A model generated the notes under the pieces. That model did not search any database. It was not told the DNA's origin and worked only from the letters and a program-made list of their open reading frames with translations. This document shows, one piece after another, positions 1 through 8,778 of a stretch of DNA of 64,000 nt (its first letter is position 1; each line of letters opens with the position of its first letter). The position numbers were made by a program, and so were the translations under genes. The stretch is from Propionibacteriales bacterium (lineage in GTDB: Bacteria; Actinomycetota; Actinomycetes; Propionibacteriales; Nocardioidaceae). The stretch is from the NCBI GenBank assembly GCA_025929075.1, contig JAICMS010000001.1, positions 1 through 64,000 of the forward strand. Direction: 5' to 3'.

Positions 1-679
1 CGCAGACACCGACGCCGAGCTCGTCGACGTACGCTCCGGCCTGCGCGTGCAGCCCGGTCGACTGACAGCGGTGGTGTCGGACACGCCCGAGGACTCCGCA
101 GCGCTCGCCGACCGGCTCGGCCGGTTCGCCGAGGGACCGGTGCTGCTCGACGGGGTGTCGCTGTCGGATCTTGAGCGAAGGTTCGTGCGGCGGGCGATCC
201 TCGTCAGCGACGCCAACGCCGCGCTGTTCAGCGGCCGGCTGCGAGACGAGCTCGACCCTCGCGGCCAGGCGACCGACGACGACATCACGGCTGCTATCGC
301 GACCTCGTCAGGGGAGGACGTCCTGGAGTTGCTCCACCACGGGCTGGACACGGTCGTCGAAGAACGTGGCCGCTCGTTCTCCGGCGGACAGCGGCAGCGG
401 ATGGTGCTGGCCCGAGCGCTGGCCGCCGATCCCGACATCCTGGTGCTGGTCGAGCCGACGTCGGCCGTCGACGCCCACACCGAAGCGCGCATCGCCGACC
501 GACTGCATGAGCACCGGCGCGGCCGGACCACCGTCGTCACGACGGCGAGCCCGTTGCTGCTCGACCGTGCCGACGAGGTTGCGCTGATGGAGAACGGAAC
601 CGTTGTCGCGGTCGGCACCCACCGCGAGCTGCTGGACGACCCGCGCTACCGGCGCGTGGTGACGAGAGGTGTCGACTGA
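1..679 (+). CDS. ABC exporter half-transporter, C-terminal part (degenerate nucleotide-binding domain), partial
   Basis: This is the ATPase end of a membrane ABC transporter. The frame is open to the window edge (codons from base 2), so the start and membrane domain lie outside. The domain is asymmetric. Its signature motif is intact (SFSGGQRQR). The Walker A stretch reads VVSDTPEDSAALADRLG and lacks GxxGxGK(S/T). The Q-loop glutamine is absent (VSDANAALFSG). Walker B has lost its aspartate (LVLVEPTSAVD). The H-loop histidine is missing (TTASPL). The stop overlaps the ATG of the next gene (TGATG), so the two are translationally coupled. The partner has the opposite defects, so they very likely form one heterodimeric exporter. 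The substrate cannot be read from sequence. Confidence 0.9.
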   Translation, partial: ADTDAELVDVRSGLRVQPGRLTAVVSDTPEDSAALADRLGRFAEGPVLLDGVSLSDLERRFVRRAILVSDANAALFSGRLRDELDPRGQATDDDITAAIATSSGEDVLELLHHGLDTVVEERGRSFSGGQRQRMVLARALAADPDILVLVEPTSAVDAHTEARIADRLHEHRRGRTTVVTTASPLLLDRADEVALMENGTVVAVGTHRELLDDPRYRRVVTRGVD

Positions 680-2451
680 TGAGCAAGCTGCTCCCGATCG
701 CCGACGGGCCGATCGTGCGGCGGTATGCGCGACAGATCGCCCGCCAGCATCCGCGTCAGGTGTGGATCTCTGTCGCGCTGCATGTGCTGGCTGCGGTCTC
801 CGGGCTGGTGGCGCCGCGACTCATCGGCAACCTGGTCGAGGACGTCGCCGTCGGCACAACGGTCTCCACGGTCGACAAGACCGTTGCTGCGATCGCGGTG
901 TTCCTGCTCGCGCAGACCCTGCTCACCCGCTACGCGCGCTACATCTCCTTCGCCCTTGGCGAGCAGGTACTCGCCGAGCTGCGTGAGGACTTCGTCCAGA
1001 ACTCGCTCGCGCTGCCGGTGGGCGTCGTCGAGACCGCCGGGACCGGCGACCTGCTCACTCGCACCTCGCGCGACATCGACCAGCTCGGCTGGTCGGTGCG
1101 TTACGCAATGCCCGAGTGGGTGATCGCCTTGGTCACCACAGTGTTCTCCGTCGGAGCCTGCCTGCTGGTCGGCGTCTGGGTGATGGTGCCGCTGGTGCTC
1201 GGAGTGCCGCTGCTCTTCGTCGCCACCCGCTGGTACTTGAAGCGTGCCAAGGCAGGCTATCTGCGCGAGTCCGCGTCGTACGCTGCGATCAACGCCAGCC
1301 TGGCCGAGACCGCCGAGGGTGCCCGCACCGTCGAGGCACTGGGACTCGAGCAGCGGCGGCTCGACCGGATCGACGCCGACGTCGCCGAGTCCTACGCCGC
1401 CGAGCGGTACACGCTGTTCCTGCGAACCGTGTGGTTCCCCGCCGCCGAGGTCGGCTACCTGCTGCCAACCGTGGCGACGCTGCTCGTCGGTGGCTGGTTG
1501 CACATCACCGGTCACGCGTCGCTCGGTGACGTGACGGCCGCCACGCTCTACGTCCAGGCGCTGATCGACCCCGTCGACAGGCTGTTGTCGTGGCTCGACG
1601 AGCTGCAGATGGGAACCGCCTCCCTCGCCCGGCTGCTGGGTGTGGCCACGGTGCCGGATGACCGCACCGTCACCGGCCGCGAGCCCGCGGACGAGCATCT
1701 CGACGCGGAGGATGTCAGGTTCGCGTACGTCGAGGACCGTGACGTGTTGCACGGCGTCGACCTTCATGTCGGCCCGGGCGAGCGGCTGGCGATGGTCGGA
1801 CCGTCCGGCGCCGGCAAATCGACGCTGGGCCGGCTGCTGGCCGGCATCCACCCGCCGCGCACCGGAGCTGTCTCGATCGGCGAGGTGCCGTTGACCGAGC
1901 TCCCGATCGACCGGTTGCGCGGGCACGTGGCGCTGGTCACGCAAGAGCACCACGTCTTCGTCGGCACGTTGCGCGACAACCTCGCCCTCGCGCTCGACGA
2001 CATCGAGTCTGACGCCAAGCTCATGGAGGCGCTCGACGCCGTCGACGCGCTCGACTGGGCACTCGCCCTGCCCGAAGGGCTGGACACGATGGTCGGCTCA
2101 GGCGGCCATGTGCTGTCGCCGGCACAGGCTCAACAGCTCGCGCTGGCGCGGCTCGTGCTCGCGGACCCGCACACGCTGGTGCTCGACGAGGCGACCTCGC
2201 TGATGGATCCGCGGTCGGCCCGTCACCTCGAGCGCTCGCTGGCGGCGGTGCTGCACGGCCGGACGGTGATCGCCATCGCCCACCGCCTCTTTACCGCCCA
2301 CGACGCCGACCGGGTCGCGGTCGTCGAGGACGGCCGGATCGCCGAGATCGGCTCCCACCACGAGCTGATGGACTCCGACGGCTCCTACGCCGCCTTGTGG
2401 CACTCCTGGCACGGAGACACCGAGGCGGCCGCCGAGGGCGCCGTCCGCTGA
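679..2451 (+). CDS. ABC exporter half-transporter, membrane domain plus ATPase
   Basis: A 590-residue half-transporter with an N-terminal six-helix exporter-type membrane domain (about residues 15-310) and a C-terminal ATPase domain. The ATPase has a good Walker A (GPSGAGKST), Q-loop (VTQEHHVF), Walker B (TLVLDEATSLMD) and H-loop (IAIAHRL). Its signature is LSPAQAQQ instead of LSGGQ. This complements the upstream subunit, which has LSGGQ but no Walker A or B. In the closed dimer only one composite site (this Walker A/B with the partner's LSGGQ) could hydrolyse ATP. That arrangement is known from heterodimeric exporters. Substrate unknown. Confidence 0.92.
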   Translation: MSKLLPIADGPIVRRYARQIARQHPRQVWISVALHVLAAVSGLVAPRLIGNLVEDVAVGTTVSTVDKTVAAIAVFLLAQTLLTRYARYISFALGEQVLAELREDFVQNSLALPVGVVETAGTGDLLTRTSRDIDQLGWSVRYAMPEWVIALVTTVFSVGACLLVGVWVMVPLVLGVPLLFVATRWYLKRAKAGYLRESASYAAINASLAETAEGARTVEALGLEQRRLDRIDADVAESYAAERYTLFLRTVWFPAAEVGYLLPTVATLLVGGWLHITGHASLGDVTAATLYVQALIDPVDRLLSWLDELQMGTASLARLLGVATVPDDRTVTGREPADEHLDAEDVRFAYVEDRDVLHGVDLHVGPGERLAMVGPSGAGKSTLGRLLAGIHPPRTGAVSIGEVPLTELPIDRLRGHVALVTQEHHVFVGTLRDNLALALDDIESDAKLMEALDAVDALDWALALPEGLDTMVGSGGHVLSPAQAQQLALARLVLADPHTLVLDEATSLMDPRSARHLERSLAAVLHGRTVIAIAHRLFTAHDADRVAVVEDGRIAEIGSHHELMDSDGSYAALWHSWHGDTEAAAEGAVR

Positions 2452-2477
2452 GGCGCTGGCCGGCGGCCCTGCTGGCC

Positions 2478-4046
2478 CTACTCCCACTCGATGGTGCCGG
2501 GGGGTTTGCTCGTGACGTCGAGGACGACCCGGTTGACCTCACGGACTTCGTTGGTGATCCGAGTCGAGATCCGCTCGATGACCTCGTAGGGCAGCCGCCC
2601 CCAATCGGCGGTCATCGCGTCCTCGGAGGTGACCGGTCGCAGGACGACCGGATGCCCGTAGGTGCGACCGTCCCCTTGCACGCCCACCGACCGGACGTCG
2701 GCCAGCAGGACGACCGGGAACTGCCAGACCTCGCGGTCCAAGCCCGCGTCGGTGGTCTCCTCTCGGGCGATCGCGTCGGCCTCACGGAGAATCCGAAGCC
2801 GGTCGGCGCTCACCTCGCCGACGATGCGGATCGCCAGTCCCGGTCCTGGGAACGGGTGCCGCCAGACCATCTCCTTGGGCAGGCCCAGCTCCTCGCCGAC
2901 CTGGCGCACCTCGTCCTTGAACAACGTGCGCAACGGCTCGACCAGGGTGAAGGTGAGGTCGTCGGGCAGGCCGCCGACGTTGTGATGGGACTTGATCGTC
3001 GACGTACCACTGCCGCCGCCGGACTCGACGACGTCGGGGTACAGCGTGCCCTGGACCAGAAACTGGGCCGCTTGTCCGCCATCGGTGCTGCCGGCGACGA
3101 TCTCGACCGCGGCGGTCTCGAACGTCCTGATGAACTCGCGGCCGATGATCCGGCGCTTCTCCTCGGGGTCGCTGACGCCGCTGAGGCCGGACAGGAAATG
3201 CTCGGCCGCGTCGACGACCTTCAGGGAGACGCCGGTCGCCTCGACATAGTCGCGCTCGACCTGTTCGGCCTCGCCCTTTCGCAGCAGGCCATGGTCGACG
3301 AAAACACAGGTCAGCTGCTCGCCCACCGCTCGCTGCACCAGAGCGGCCGCCACCGCGGAGTCGACGCCTCCAGACAGCGCCGCGATCACTCGATTGCCGC
3401 CGATCTGGTCGCGGATCAGCCTGACTTGATCCTCCACGACGTTGGTCATCGTCCATGTCTGTCGACAACCGGCGATGTCGACGAGGAAGTGTTCGAGCAC
3501 CTGCTGGCCGTGCTCGGTGTGGAGCACTTCAGGGTGCCACTGAACGCCGGCCATGCCGCGCTCCAGGCACTCGAAGGCTGCCACCGGTGCGCCGGCCGAC
3601 GACGCGAGAGTGGTGAAGCCGCTCGGTGCCACCGCTACCGCGTCGCCGTGGCTCATCCAGACCCGGTGCCTCGGCTCGAGCCCCGCCAGCAGGGTTCCCT
3701 CGGTCGTGATGTCGACCAGCGTCCGACCGAACTCCGAGAGGCCAGTGCGCCGCACCTCGCCGTCGAGAGCCTTGGCCATCGCTTGGAAGCCGTAACAGAT
3801 GCCGAACACCGGCACTCCGGCCGTGACCAAGTCGGCGTCGAGCTGCGGCGCCCCGTCGGCGTACACCGACTGCGGTCCGCCACTGAGGATGATCGCCTTC
3901 GGTTTCCGCGCGAGCAGCTCGTCGAGCGGGGTGGAGTGCGGGACGATCTCGGAATAGACCTTCGCCTCGCGCACCCGCCGGGCGATCAACTGGGCATACT
4001 GCGCACCGAAGTCGACGACGAGGACGAGGTCGTGGTCGCCGCCCAA
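2478..4046 (-). CDS. guaA: GMP synthase (glutamine-hydrolysing)
   Basis: Converts XMP, glutamine and ATP to GMP in the last step of GTP synthesis in the cytoplasm. The 522-residue protein has an N-terminal class I amidotransferase domain with nucleophile Cys84 in GICYGFQ and the His/Glu segment QWHPEV. It is followed by an ATP-pyrophosphatase P-loop (SGGVDS) and the C-terminal dimerisation domain ending IEWE. I chose the TTG at 4046 because an AAGGGG ribosome-binding site lies 6 nt upstream and family members begin just before [12 protein letters not shown]. The longer in-frame extension would run into the neighbouring gene. guaB and guaB3 lie 11 kb away on the same strand. Confidence 0.95.
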   Translation of the reverse strand: MGGDHDLVLVVDFGAQYAQLIARRVREAKVYSEIVPHSTPLDELLARKPKAIILSGGPQSVYADGAPQLDADLVTAGVPVFGICYGFQAMAKALDGEVRRTGLSEFGRTLVDITTEGTLLAGLEPRHRVWMSHGDAVAVAPSGFTTLASSAGAPVAAFECLERGMAGVQWHPEVLHTEHGQQVLEHFLVDIAGCRQTWTMTNVVEDQVRLIRDQIGGNRVIAALSGGVDSAVAAALVQRAVGEQLTCVFVDHGLLRKGEAEQVERDYVEATGVSLKVVDAAEHFLSGLSGVSDPEEKRRIIGREFIRTFETAAVEIVAGSTDGGQAAQFLVQGTLYPDVVESGGGSGTSTIKSHHNVGGLPDDLTFTLVEPLRTLFKDEVRQVGEELGLPKEMVWRHPFPGPGLAIRIVGEVSADRLRILREADAIAREETTDAGLDREVWQFPVVLLADVRSVGVQGDGRTYGHPVVLRPVTSEDAMTADWGRLPYEVIERISTRITNEVREVNRVVLDVTSKPPGTIEWE

Positions 4047-4138
4047 GGAGTGCCCCTTTTGTGATCCGCTGCGGAGTCGCCAGCGAGGGCGCCAGTCTAT
4101 CGAGGCAGGCGGTCCCCGCTGCGATCCCTGGTGCCCCA

Positions 4139-5545
4139 CTAAGTCGGCGCCCGGCCACCTCGTCGATCCCAACCTCGTCGGCCGCCCGGCAGCGGCCGCG
4201 GCCGACTCGAATAGGTCTTCCCACTCGGAGTGGTGACCGTGATGCTGCCATCCGCGTGTCGAACCGAAATCCAGCCCGGCGCCTGCTTGGAGTGGTTGCA
4301 CGACTCACACAGGCCCTGTCCGTTGGCAACGCGTGTCGGGGCGCCGTCCCCGAAGGGAACGACATGGTCGGCGTGGCGGATCGGGGCCTCACACCACGGC
4401 ATTCGGCAGAGCTCGTCTCGAGCCACCAGCAAGCGGCGGAGTCTCTCGGGGAAGCACCGCCGATGCGACTCCATCGCAACAAGCTCACCGGTGTCCGGCC
4501 GGCAGTAGAGCCGGCGCAACCACCGCCGCGCCTCACTGCTCTCCGCTTGGCTGGCAGCCGGATCGGCCCCTTTGCCGTGCACCCAAGATCGGGCTGTCGG
4601 CGCCGGGACCGGGCCGAAACCGGGGATGACAGCCGGCTCTGCGTCGCCGTCGAACAGCGCGACATCAGTCATCACCAGCTGGATCTCGATCGGAACGTCG
4701 TCCGCCTCACTCTGGCCGGTCACTCGCCGGACCAACTCGTCGGCCATCACCTGGCCGCGGGTTCGTGGGTCTCCGGCCGCCCTGGCGCTGTCGGCGGCCA
4801 GGCGCAGAGCGGCGTACGCAGCCACGCCCTGCTTAACCGGGAGCAGGGCGGACAGCTTGCTCATCACGTCAGGCGCTGGGCGCAGGCTCACCCTCCGATC
4901 GGCGGCAGCCGCTGCGGCTCGGCGCGTCGCGGCATGGGGATCGAGCCGGTACGCACAGCGCCGGGCTTCTGCCTCCGTACGACGATCGCCGAAGTCAGGT
5001 AGCCGACTGCCGAGCTCGGCGTCGACGGCCGACCGATGCTCCGAGCGCAGGCAGGCGGTTTCACGCACCACCAGCGTTGCTCGCCACTCAGACGTGTCGC
5101 CGCGGGTCAGCGCGGTCAACGTCTCCGGCATCTCACGGACGAGCGCTTCGGCAAGGCCGACAAGGCGAGCCGCTCGGAACGGTGAGTCGCGCCTCGCCAG
5201 CGCGACCTGAGCGCTGAGACCGCGGCCGAGCTGTTTGACCGGCACGCCCTCCGCACGCTGCTTGTCGATCTGCGACGCCTTGAACTGCACGGTCACACGA
5301 GCCTGCGCTGCGGCAGCCGCTGACTTCAGGCGCTCCAGCCACTCCAGCGCCTCGAGCCGGTGGGAGTCGTCAAGTCCTCTCCCGTCAACCTCAGCAACCT
5401 TCGCCAGCATCGCCTGCAGGCACTCCGTCTGCGAGCCATCGGACGAGGCCGTTGTCGCCGCGGGATTCGGCTCGCCGACCCCAGCTCCGCATAGCAGCTG
5501 CGACCGTAGGCCAGTCAGCAGCGGATGCGCCAGGTAATCGAACAT
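4139..5545 (-). CDS. DUF222/HNH endonuclease-like protein (13E12 repeat family)
   Basis: A 468-residue protein of the actinobacterial 13E12/DUF222 family. A long alpha-helical DUF222 region is followed by a C-terminal HNH domain: ELCRMPWC, then [12 protein letters not shown], then [13 protein letters not shown], giving two Cys pairs and the D-H of the nuclease motif. It probably cuts or binds DNA, but family members are poorly characterised and often multicopy. I prefer the ATG at 5545 (MFDYLAH) over a TTG at 5605, because an SOS-box-like sequence covers this ATG. 13E12 genes in M. tuberculosis are known LexA targets. It is monocistronic between guaA and the divergent sigma-factor operon. Confidence 0.85.
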   Translation of the reverse strand: MFDYLAHPLLTGLRSQLLCGAGVGEPNPAATTASSDGSQTECLQAMLAKVAEVDGRGLDDSHRLEALEWLERLKSAAAAAQARVTVQFKASQIDKQRAEGVPVKQLGRGLSAQVALARRDSPFRAARLVGLAEALVREMPETLTALTRGDTSEWRATLVVRETACLRSEHRSAVDAELGSRLPDFGDRRTEAEARRCAYRLDPHAATRRAAAAAADRRVSLRPAPDVMSKLSALLPVKQGVAAYAALRLAADSARAAGDPRTRGQVMADELVRRVTGQSEADDVPIEIQLVMTDVALFDGDAEPAVIPGFGPVPAPTARSWVHGKGADPAASQAESSEARRWLRRLYCRPDTGELVAMESHRRCFPERLRRLLVARDELCRMPWCEAPIRHADHVVPFGDGAPTRVANGQGLCESCNHSKQAPGWISVRHADGSITVTTPSGKTYSSRPRPLPGGRRGWDRRGGRAPT

Positions 5546-5552
5546 GTGTTCC
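5539..5552 (-). promoter_or_regulatory. Candidate SOS box (LexA operator)
   Basis: On the plus strand the 14-mer is CGAACATGTGTTCC. It matches the mycobacterial SOS consensus CGAAC-RNRY-GTTYG at 13 of 14 positions, with a perfect GAAC-N4-GTTC core. It overlaps the proposed start codon of the HNH gene, so LexA binding would block initiation there. Seen directly; function is inferred. Confidence 0.6.
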
Positions 5553-5756
5553 AATCTAGGCCAGCCCGCCGACAATTTCGCCCTCGTCAACGTGGCTGTG
5601 GACAAAGCTTCGGCGCTGGCTCGATAACGATCTCCATCGGTTCAGTCTCGAACATGAACGCAGCTGGGACGATCCCCCTGCATGGCGGGACGACCCGACG
5701 GAACCGATCCGGGCACTCAACCCGTCACCAACATGAGTAGGAGGTTGCGCGAGCGC

Positions 5757-6278
5757 ATGACTCAGGATGCGGATTTCGCCGACTACGCCGGCGCGCGTTG
5801 GCGCAGCCTGGTGAAGTCCGCCGTGCTCCTCGGCTGCTCGCCCTCTGAGGCCGAGGATCTCGCCCAAACCGTGCTCGTCCGCTGCTACGCCTCCTGGCGG
5901 AAGGTGTCGCAAGCGTCCAACCGCGACGCCTACGTCTACCGGATGCTCGTCAACTGCCACCGGGACACCCACCGACGGATGTGGCGAGGCGAACAGCCCA
6001 CTGCATCACTCGATGAGTCGTCTTCACCGCTCGCATCGACGTCCGATCCTGCTAGCGAGGCTGAGCTCTCTGACGCGGTCCAACGGGCTCTCGACGGGCT
6101 TTCACCTTCGCTCCGTCAGGTGGTCGTTCTGCGCTTCTGCGCAGATCTCAGCACGGCGGCCGTCGCTGAAGCGCTCGGCATTCCCGAGGGCACGGTCAAG
6201 AGCCGCACGGCCCGAGCACTGACCGAACTCGGCCGCAACCCGCACCTAGTCGACACGAACGAAGGAGTCGACGGATGA
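5757..6278 (+). CDS. ECF RNA polymerase sigma factor, SigE family
   Basis: A 173-residue sigma-70 factor with region 2 (DLAQTVLVRCYASW, then RDAYVYRMLVN) and region 4 (LSPSLRQVVVLRFCADLS, then the helix-turn-helix LGIPEGTVKSRTARAL). It should direct RNA polymerase to a small regulon, typically envelope or stress genes. The ATG at 5757 follows an AGGAGG at 5739-5744, a slightly long 12-nt spacing. In-frame starts at 5682 and 5733 are possible but would add residues not typical of the family. The stop overlaps the next gene by ATGA, so the downstream membrane protein is probably its regulator or partner. Confidence 0.93.
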   Translation: MTQDADFADYAGARWRSLVKSAVLLGCSPSEAEDLAQTVLVRCYASWRKVSQASNRDAYVYRMLVNCHRDTHRRMWRGEQPTASLDESSSPLASTSDPASEAELSDAVQRALDGLSPSLRQVVVLRFCADLSTAAVAEALGIPEGTVKSRTARALTELGRNPHLVDTNEGVDG

Positions 6279-7024
6279 CCGAAGACGAGGTACGTCGACT
6301 GCTCGACGCCCGGACAGCGACGATCGACCCACCGCCGGCACCACTCCCCGAGATCACTCGACTCGGCCAGAGCCGCCGACGCCACCAGCGCATTCTCCGA
6401 GCCGCCGGCGCCGCTGCCCTCGTCGCCGCGGTGGTGCTGGGCGGCGTCGGGCTCCGGTTGGTGCTGGAAGGCGCCAGTTCGGCTGCCCCGTCCAGCCAGC
6501 AGACCAGCGCACTCGGCGGTCAGCCTCCGACTGCCGACCAGCTCTACGGCTACTGGCGAGCCGTGACTCTCTTCGGCCACCACGTTGGACAGCCGTCAGG
6601 CCCCATTCAAAAGAGCCTGATTGTGGAGTTCTTCCACGCCCGCCCGGGCTCCATAACGGTCGACGCAGCAAAGGGATTCACCGGATTGGGATGGAGCGGA
6701 TCGGATCTTTGCAACACGACCAGCGGGATCGTCCTGCTCGGCGAGGACGGCACGTTCCGTCTCGGGCAGGCCGACCGTACGCAGATCGGCTGTCCGGCGC
6801 TGCAAGGTCGCTTGCGGTTCGAGGCGGTCCGGGCCGTCCTTCACGCTCGCTGGGCCCGCATCAGTAACGGCGACCTCGTCCTCTACTCCGCCAAGGCCGG
6901 AAAAATTGCGCGCTTCACTCGAATTGGCCCGGCTCCGGTCTCGAAGGCAAAGTCAGGTGCCGAGTCCTCTCACCGCTCGCCGCCCTCGACGACCCTCGCG
7001 CCGAGCGCCCCTCCCACCAAGTAG
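6275..7024 (+). CDS. Membrane-anchored META-domain-like protein, possible anti-sigma partner
   Basis: A 249-residue protein with a 42-residue cytoplasmic N-terminus, one transmembrane helix (about residues 43-61), and a C-terminal extracytoplasmic domain ending in a Ser/Pro-rich tail. The segment SGSDLCNTTSG, then a Thr-x-x-x-Cys-Pro (TQIGCPAL) and a late beta-rich LVLYSAKAGK, resembles the cysteine-containing META domain. I do not see the zinc-finger anti-sigma motif HxxxCxxC. It has its own AAGGAG site and overlaps the sigma gene by 4 nt. The coupling suggests it controls or reports to the sigma factor; this is inference. Confidence 0.72.
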   Translation: MTEDEVRRLLDARTATIDPPPAPLPEITRLGQSRRRHQRILRAAGAAALVAAVVLGGVGLRLVLEGASSAAPSSQQTSALGGQPPTADQLYGYWRAVTLFGHHVGQPSGPIQKSLIVEFFHARPGSITVDAAKGFTGLGWSGSDLCNTTSGIVLLGEDGTFRLGQADRTQIGCPALQGRLRFEAVRAVLHARWARISNGDLVLYSAKAGKIARFTRIGPAPVSKAKSGAESSHRSPPSTTLAPSAPPTK

Positions 7025-7083
7025 GACGGCCGCGTCAACATGCGGTGAGCAGATCGCTACGGGCGTGCTCTGGGTCCGGCCCT

Positions 7084-8778
7084 TTAGACGGGCAGGCGGA
7101 GGGCGCCGGGCGCATCCGCCGGGACAGCAGGGTGGCGGGGCGGCACCGCCGCTACCTGTTCGTACGGCGACCCGAGGGGCGGCCGAGCATCATCGTCGCC
7201 GTTGTTGGGCCACAGCGCCATTGCCCGCTCGGCCTGGGCGGTGATCGTCAAGGCCGGGTTCACCCCGAGGTTGGCCGAGATCGTCGAGCCGTCGACGATG
7301 TGCAGGCCTGGATACCCGAAAACCCGGTGGTAGGGGTCGACGACCCCCTCTGCAGCAGTCCGCCCGATCGTGCAGCCGCCGATGAAGTGTGCGGTGAGTG
7401 GCCGGCCGAATGGCTCGCCGATCGTGCCGCCCGGCGTTCCGCCGACGAGCCGGGCCATCCGCCGTACCGCATCGTTGGCCAGCGGGATCCAGGTCGGGTT
7501 CGGCTCACCGTGTCCCTGGCGCGACGTCAGCACCCGCCGCCGCAACAGCGGAGACCACTTCATATAAGTGGTGATCGAGTTGTCGTGCGTCTGCATCACC
7601 AGCGCGATCACGGTCCGCTCCGACCAGTGCCGCAGGTTGTAGAAGCGCGGCAGCCGCCGCCGCTCCCGCCACATCTCCCGCAGCCAGGTCCGCCATCGCG
7701 GCACCCCAGGCTCCTCGTCGGTCAGCACGGTCTGCAGCAGACCCATCACGTTGCTGCCGCGGCCGTAGCGCACCGGCTCGACGTGCGTGTGCTCGTCGAG
7801 ATGGAACGACGACGTGATCGCGACGCCTCGGGTGAAGTCGCGATCCGACAGGTCCGCAACGGCACCGATGATCGACTCGGAGTTCGTCCGGGTGAGATGG
7901 CCGAGCCGCGGTGAGAGCGCCGGCAGCACCCCTTCATCCCGCATCCGATGCAGCAGCCGCTGCGTGCCGAGCGCCGAGGCAGCCACGACCACCTGCTCGG
8001 CGGTGAACGTCCGGCCGGTCGCCCGACGCCGTTGCTGCCGCGACCGCTTCGTGTGGCACGCGTCCACACCGTAGCCACCACCAGGCAGCGGCCATACCTG
8101 CGTCACCGTCGTCAGGGGATGGACGTCGACCCCCGTTTGCTCGGCGAGATGCAGGTAGTTCTTCACCAGGGTGTTCTTGGCATTGTGGCGGCAGCCGGTC
8201 ATGCATTCGCCGACCTCCAGGCAGCCGCGGCGCGCCGGCCCGGCACCGCCGAAGTACGGGTCGGCAACCTCCTCGCCCGGGCGGCCGAAGAACACCCCCA
8301 CCGGCGTCAGCCGAAATGTCTCGCCGACTCCCATCTCGCCGGCAACCTCGCGCATCACCTCGTCGCTGGGCGTCGTCGAGGGGTTGGTGACGACGCCCAG
8401 CATCCGCCTCGCCTGGTCGTAGTACGGCGCCAACTCCGCCTGCCAGTCGGTGATGTCACCCCACGCGGGGTCGCGGTAGAAGCTGTCCGGCGGCTCGTAG
8501 AGCGTGTTGGCGTAGTTCAGCGATCCACCACCGACGCCGGCACCGGACAGGATCAGACAGTCGTTCAGCATGTCGATCCGCTGGATGCCGTAGCAGCCGA
8601 CGGCGGGGGCGAAGAGGAAGCGCCGCAGGTCCCATGACGTTGTAGCAAAGTCGGTGTCGTCGAAGCGGGCGCCGGCTTCCAGTACGGCGACGCGATAGTC
8701 CTTCTCCGCCAGCCGGAGCGCTGCGACCGACCCGCCGAAACCGGACCCCACGACGATGACGTCGTAGTCGAAGGTCAT
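7084..8778 (-). CDS. choD: ChoD-like GMC oxidoreductase (putative cholesterol/sterol oxidase)
   Basis: A 564-residue FAD flavoprotein. The N-terminus DYDVIVVGSGFGGS is the dinucleotide-binding fold. GAGVGGGSLNYANTL, CMTGCRHNAKNTLVKNYL, GHGEPNPTWIP, TAHFIGG and SANLGVNPALTI are shared with M. tuberculosis ChoD (Rv3409c) as I recall that sequence. The late His (AHFIGG) and Asn (NLGVNPAL) sit where GMC catalytic residues lie. The start is MTFDYDV, whose ATG overlaps the stop of the aldehyde dehydrogenase (ATGA); the longer frame reads into that gene. No signal peptide is seen. True sterol oxidation is not proven for this family, so the physiological substrate is uncertain. Confidence 0.85.
   Translation of the reverse strand: MTFDYDVIVVGSGFGGSVAALRLAEKDYRVAVLEAGARFDDTDFATTSWDLRRFLFAPAVGCYGIQRIDMLNDCLILSGAGVGGGSLNYANTLYEPPDSFYRDPAWGDITDWQAELAPYYDQARRMLGVVTNPSTTPSDEVMREVAGEMGVGETFRLTPVGVFFGRPGEEVADPYFGGAGPARRGCLEVGECMTGCRHNAKNTLVKNYLHLAEQTGVDVHPLTTVTQVWPLPGGGYGVDACHTKRSRQQRRRATGRTFTAEQVVVAASALGTQRLLHRMRDEGVLPALSPRLGHLTRTNSESIIGAVADLSDRDFTRGVAITSSFHLDEHTHVEPVRYGRGSNVMGLLQTVLTDEEPGVPRWRTWLREMWRERRRLPRFYNLRHWSERTVIALVMQTHDNSITTYMKWSPLLRRRVLTSRQGHGEPNPTWIPLANDAVRRMARLVGGTPGGTIGEPFGRPLTAHFIGGCTIGRTAAEGVVDPYHRVFGYPGLHIVDGSTISANLGVNPALTITAQAERAMALWPNNGDDDARPPLGSPYEQVAAVPPRHPAVPADAPGALRLPV

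Noticed and set aside
2397-4064. 555-residue plus-strand open frame opposite guaA
   Set aside because: High-GC mirror frame; its product has no domain and its amino acid content is typical of a shadow.
4047-4301. 85-residue N-terminal extension of GMP synthase
   Set aside because: It overlaps the HNH gene and has no homology to GuaA; a TTG start with a good ribosome-binding site explains the family N-terminus.
7025-7083. Rho-independent terminator between the convergent META-like and ChoD-like genes
   Set aside because: No stem longer than 4-5 bp and no T tract could be found.
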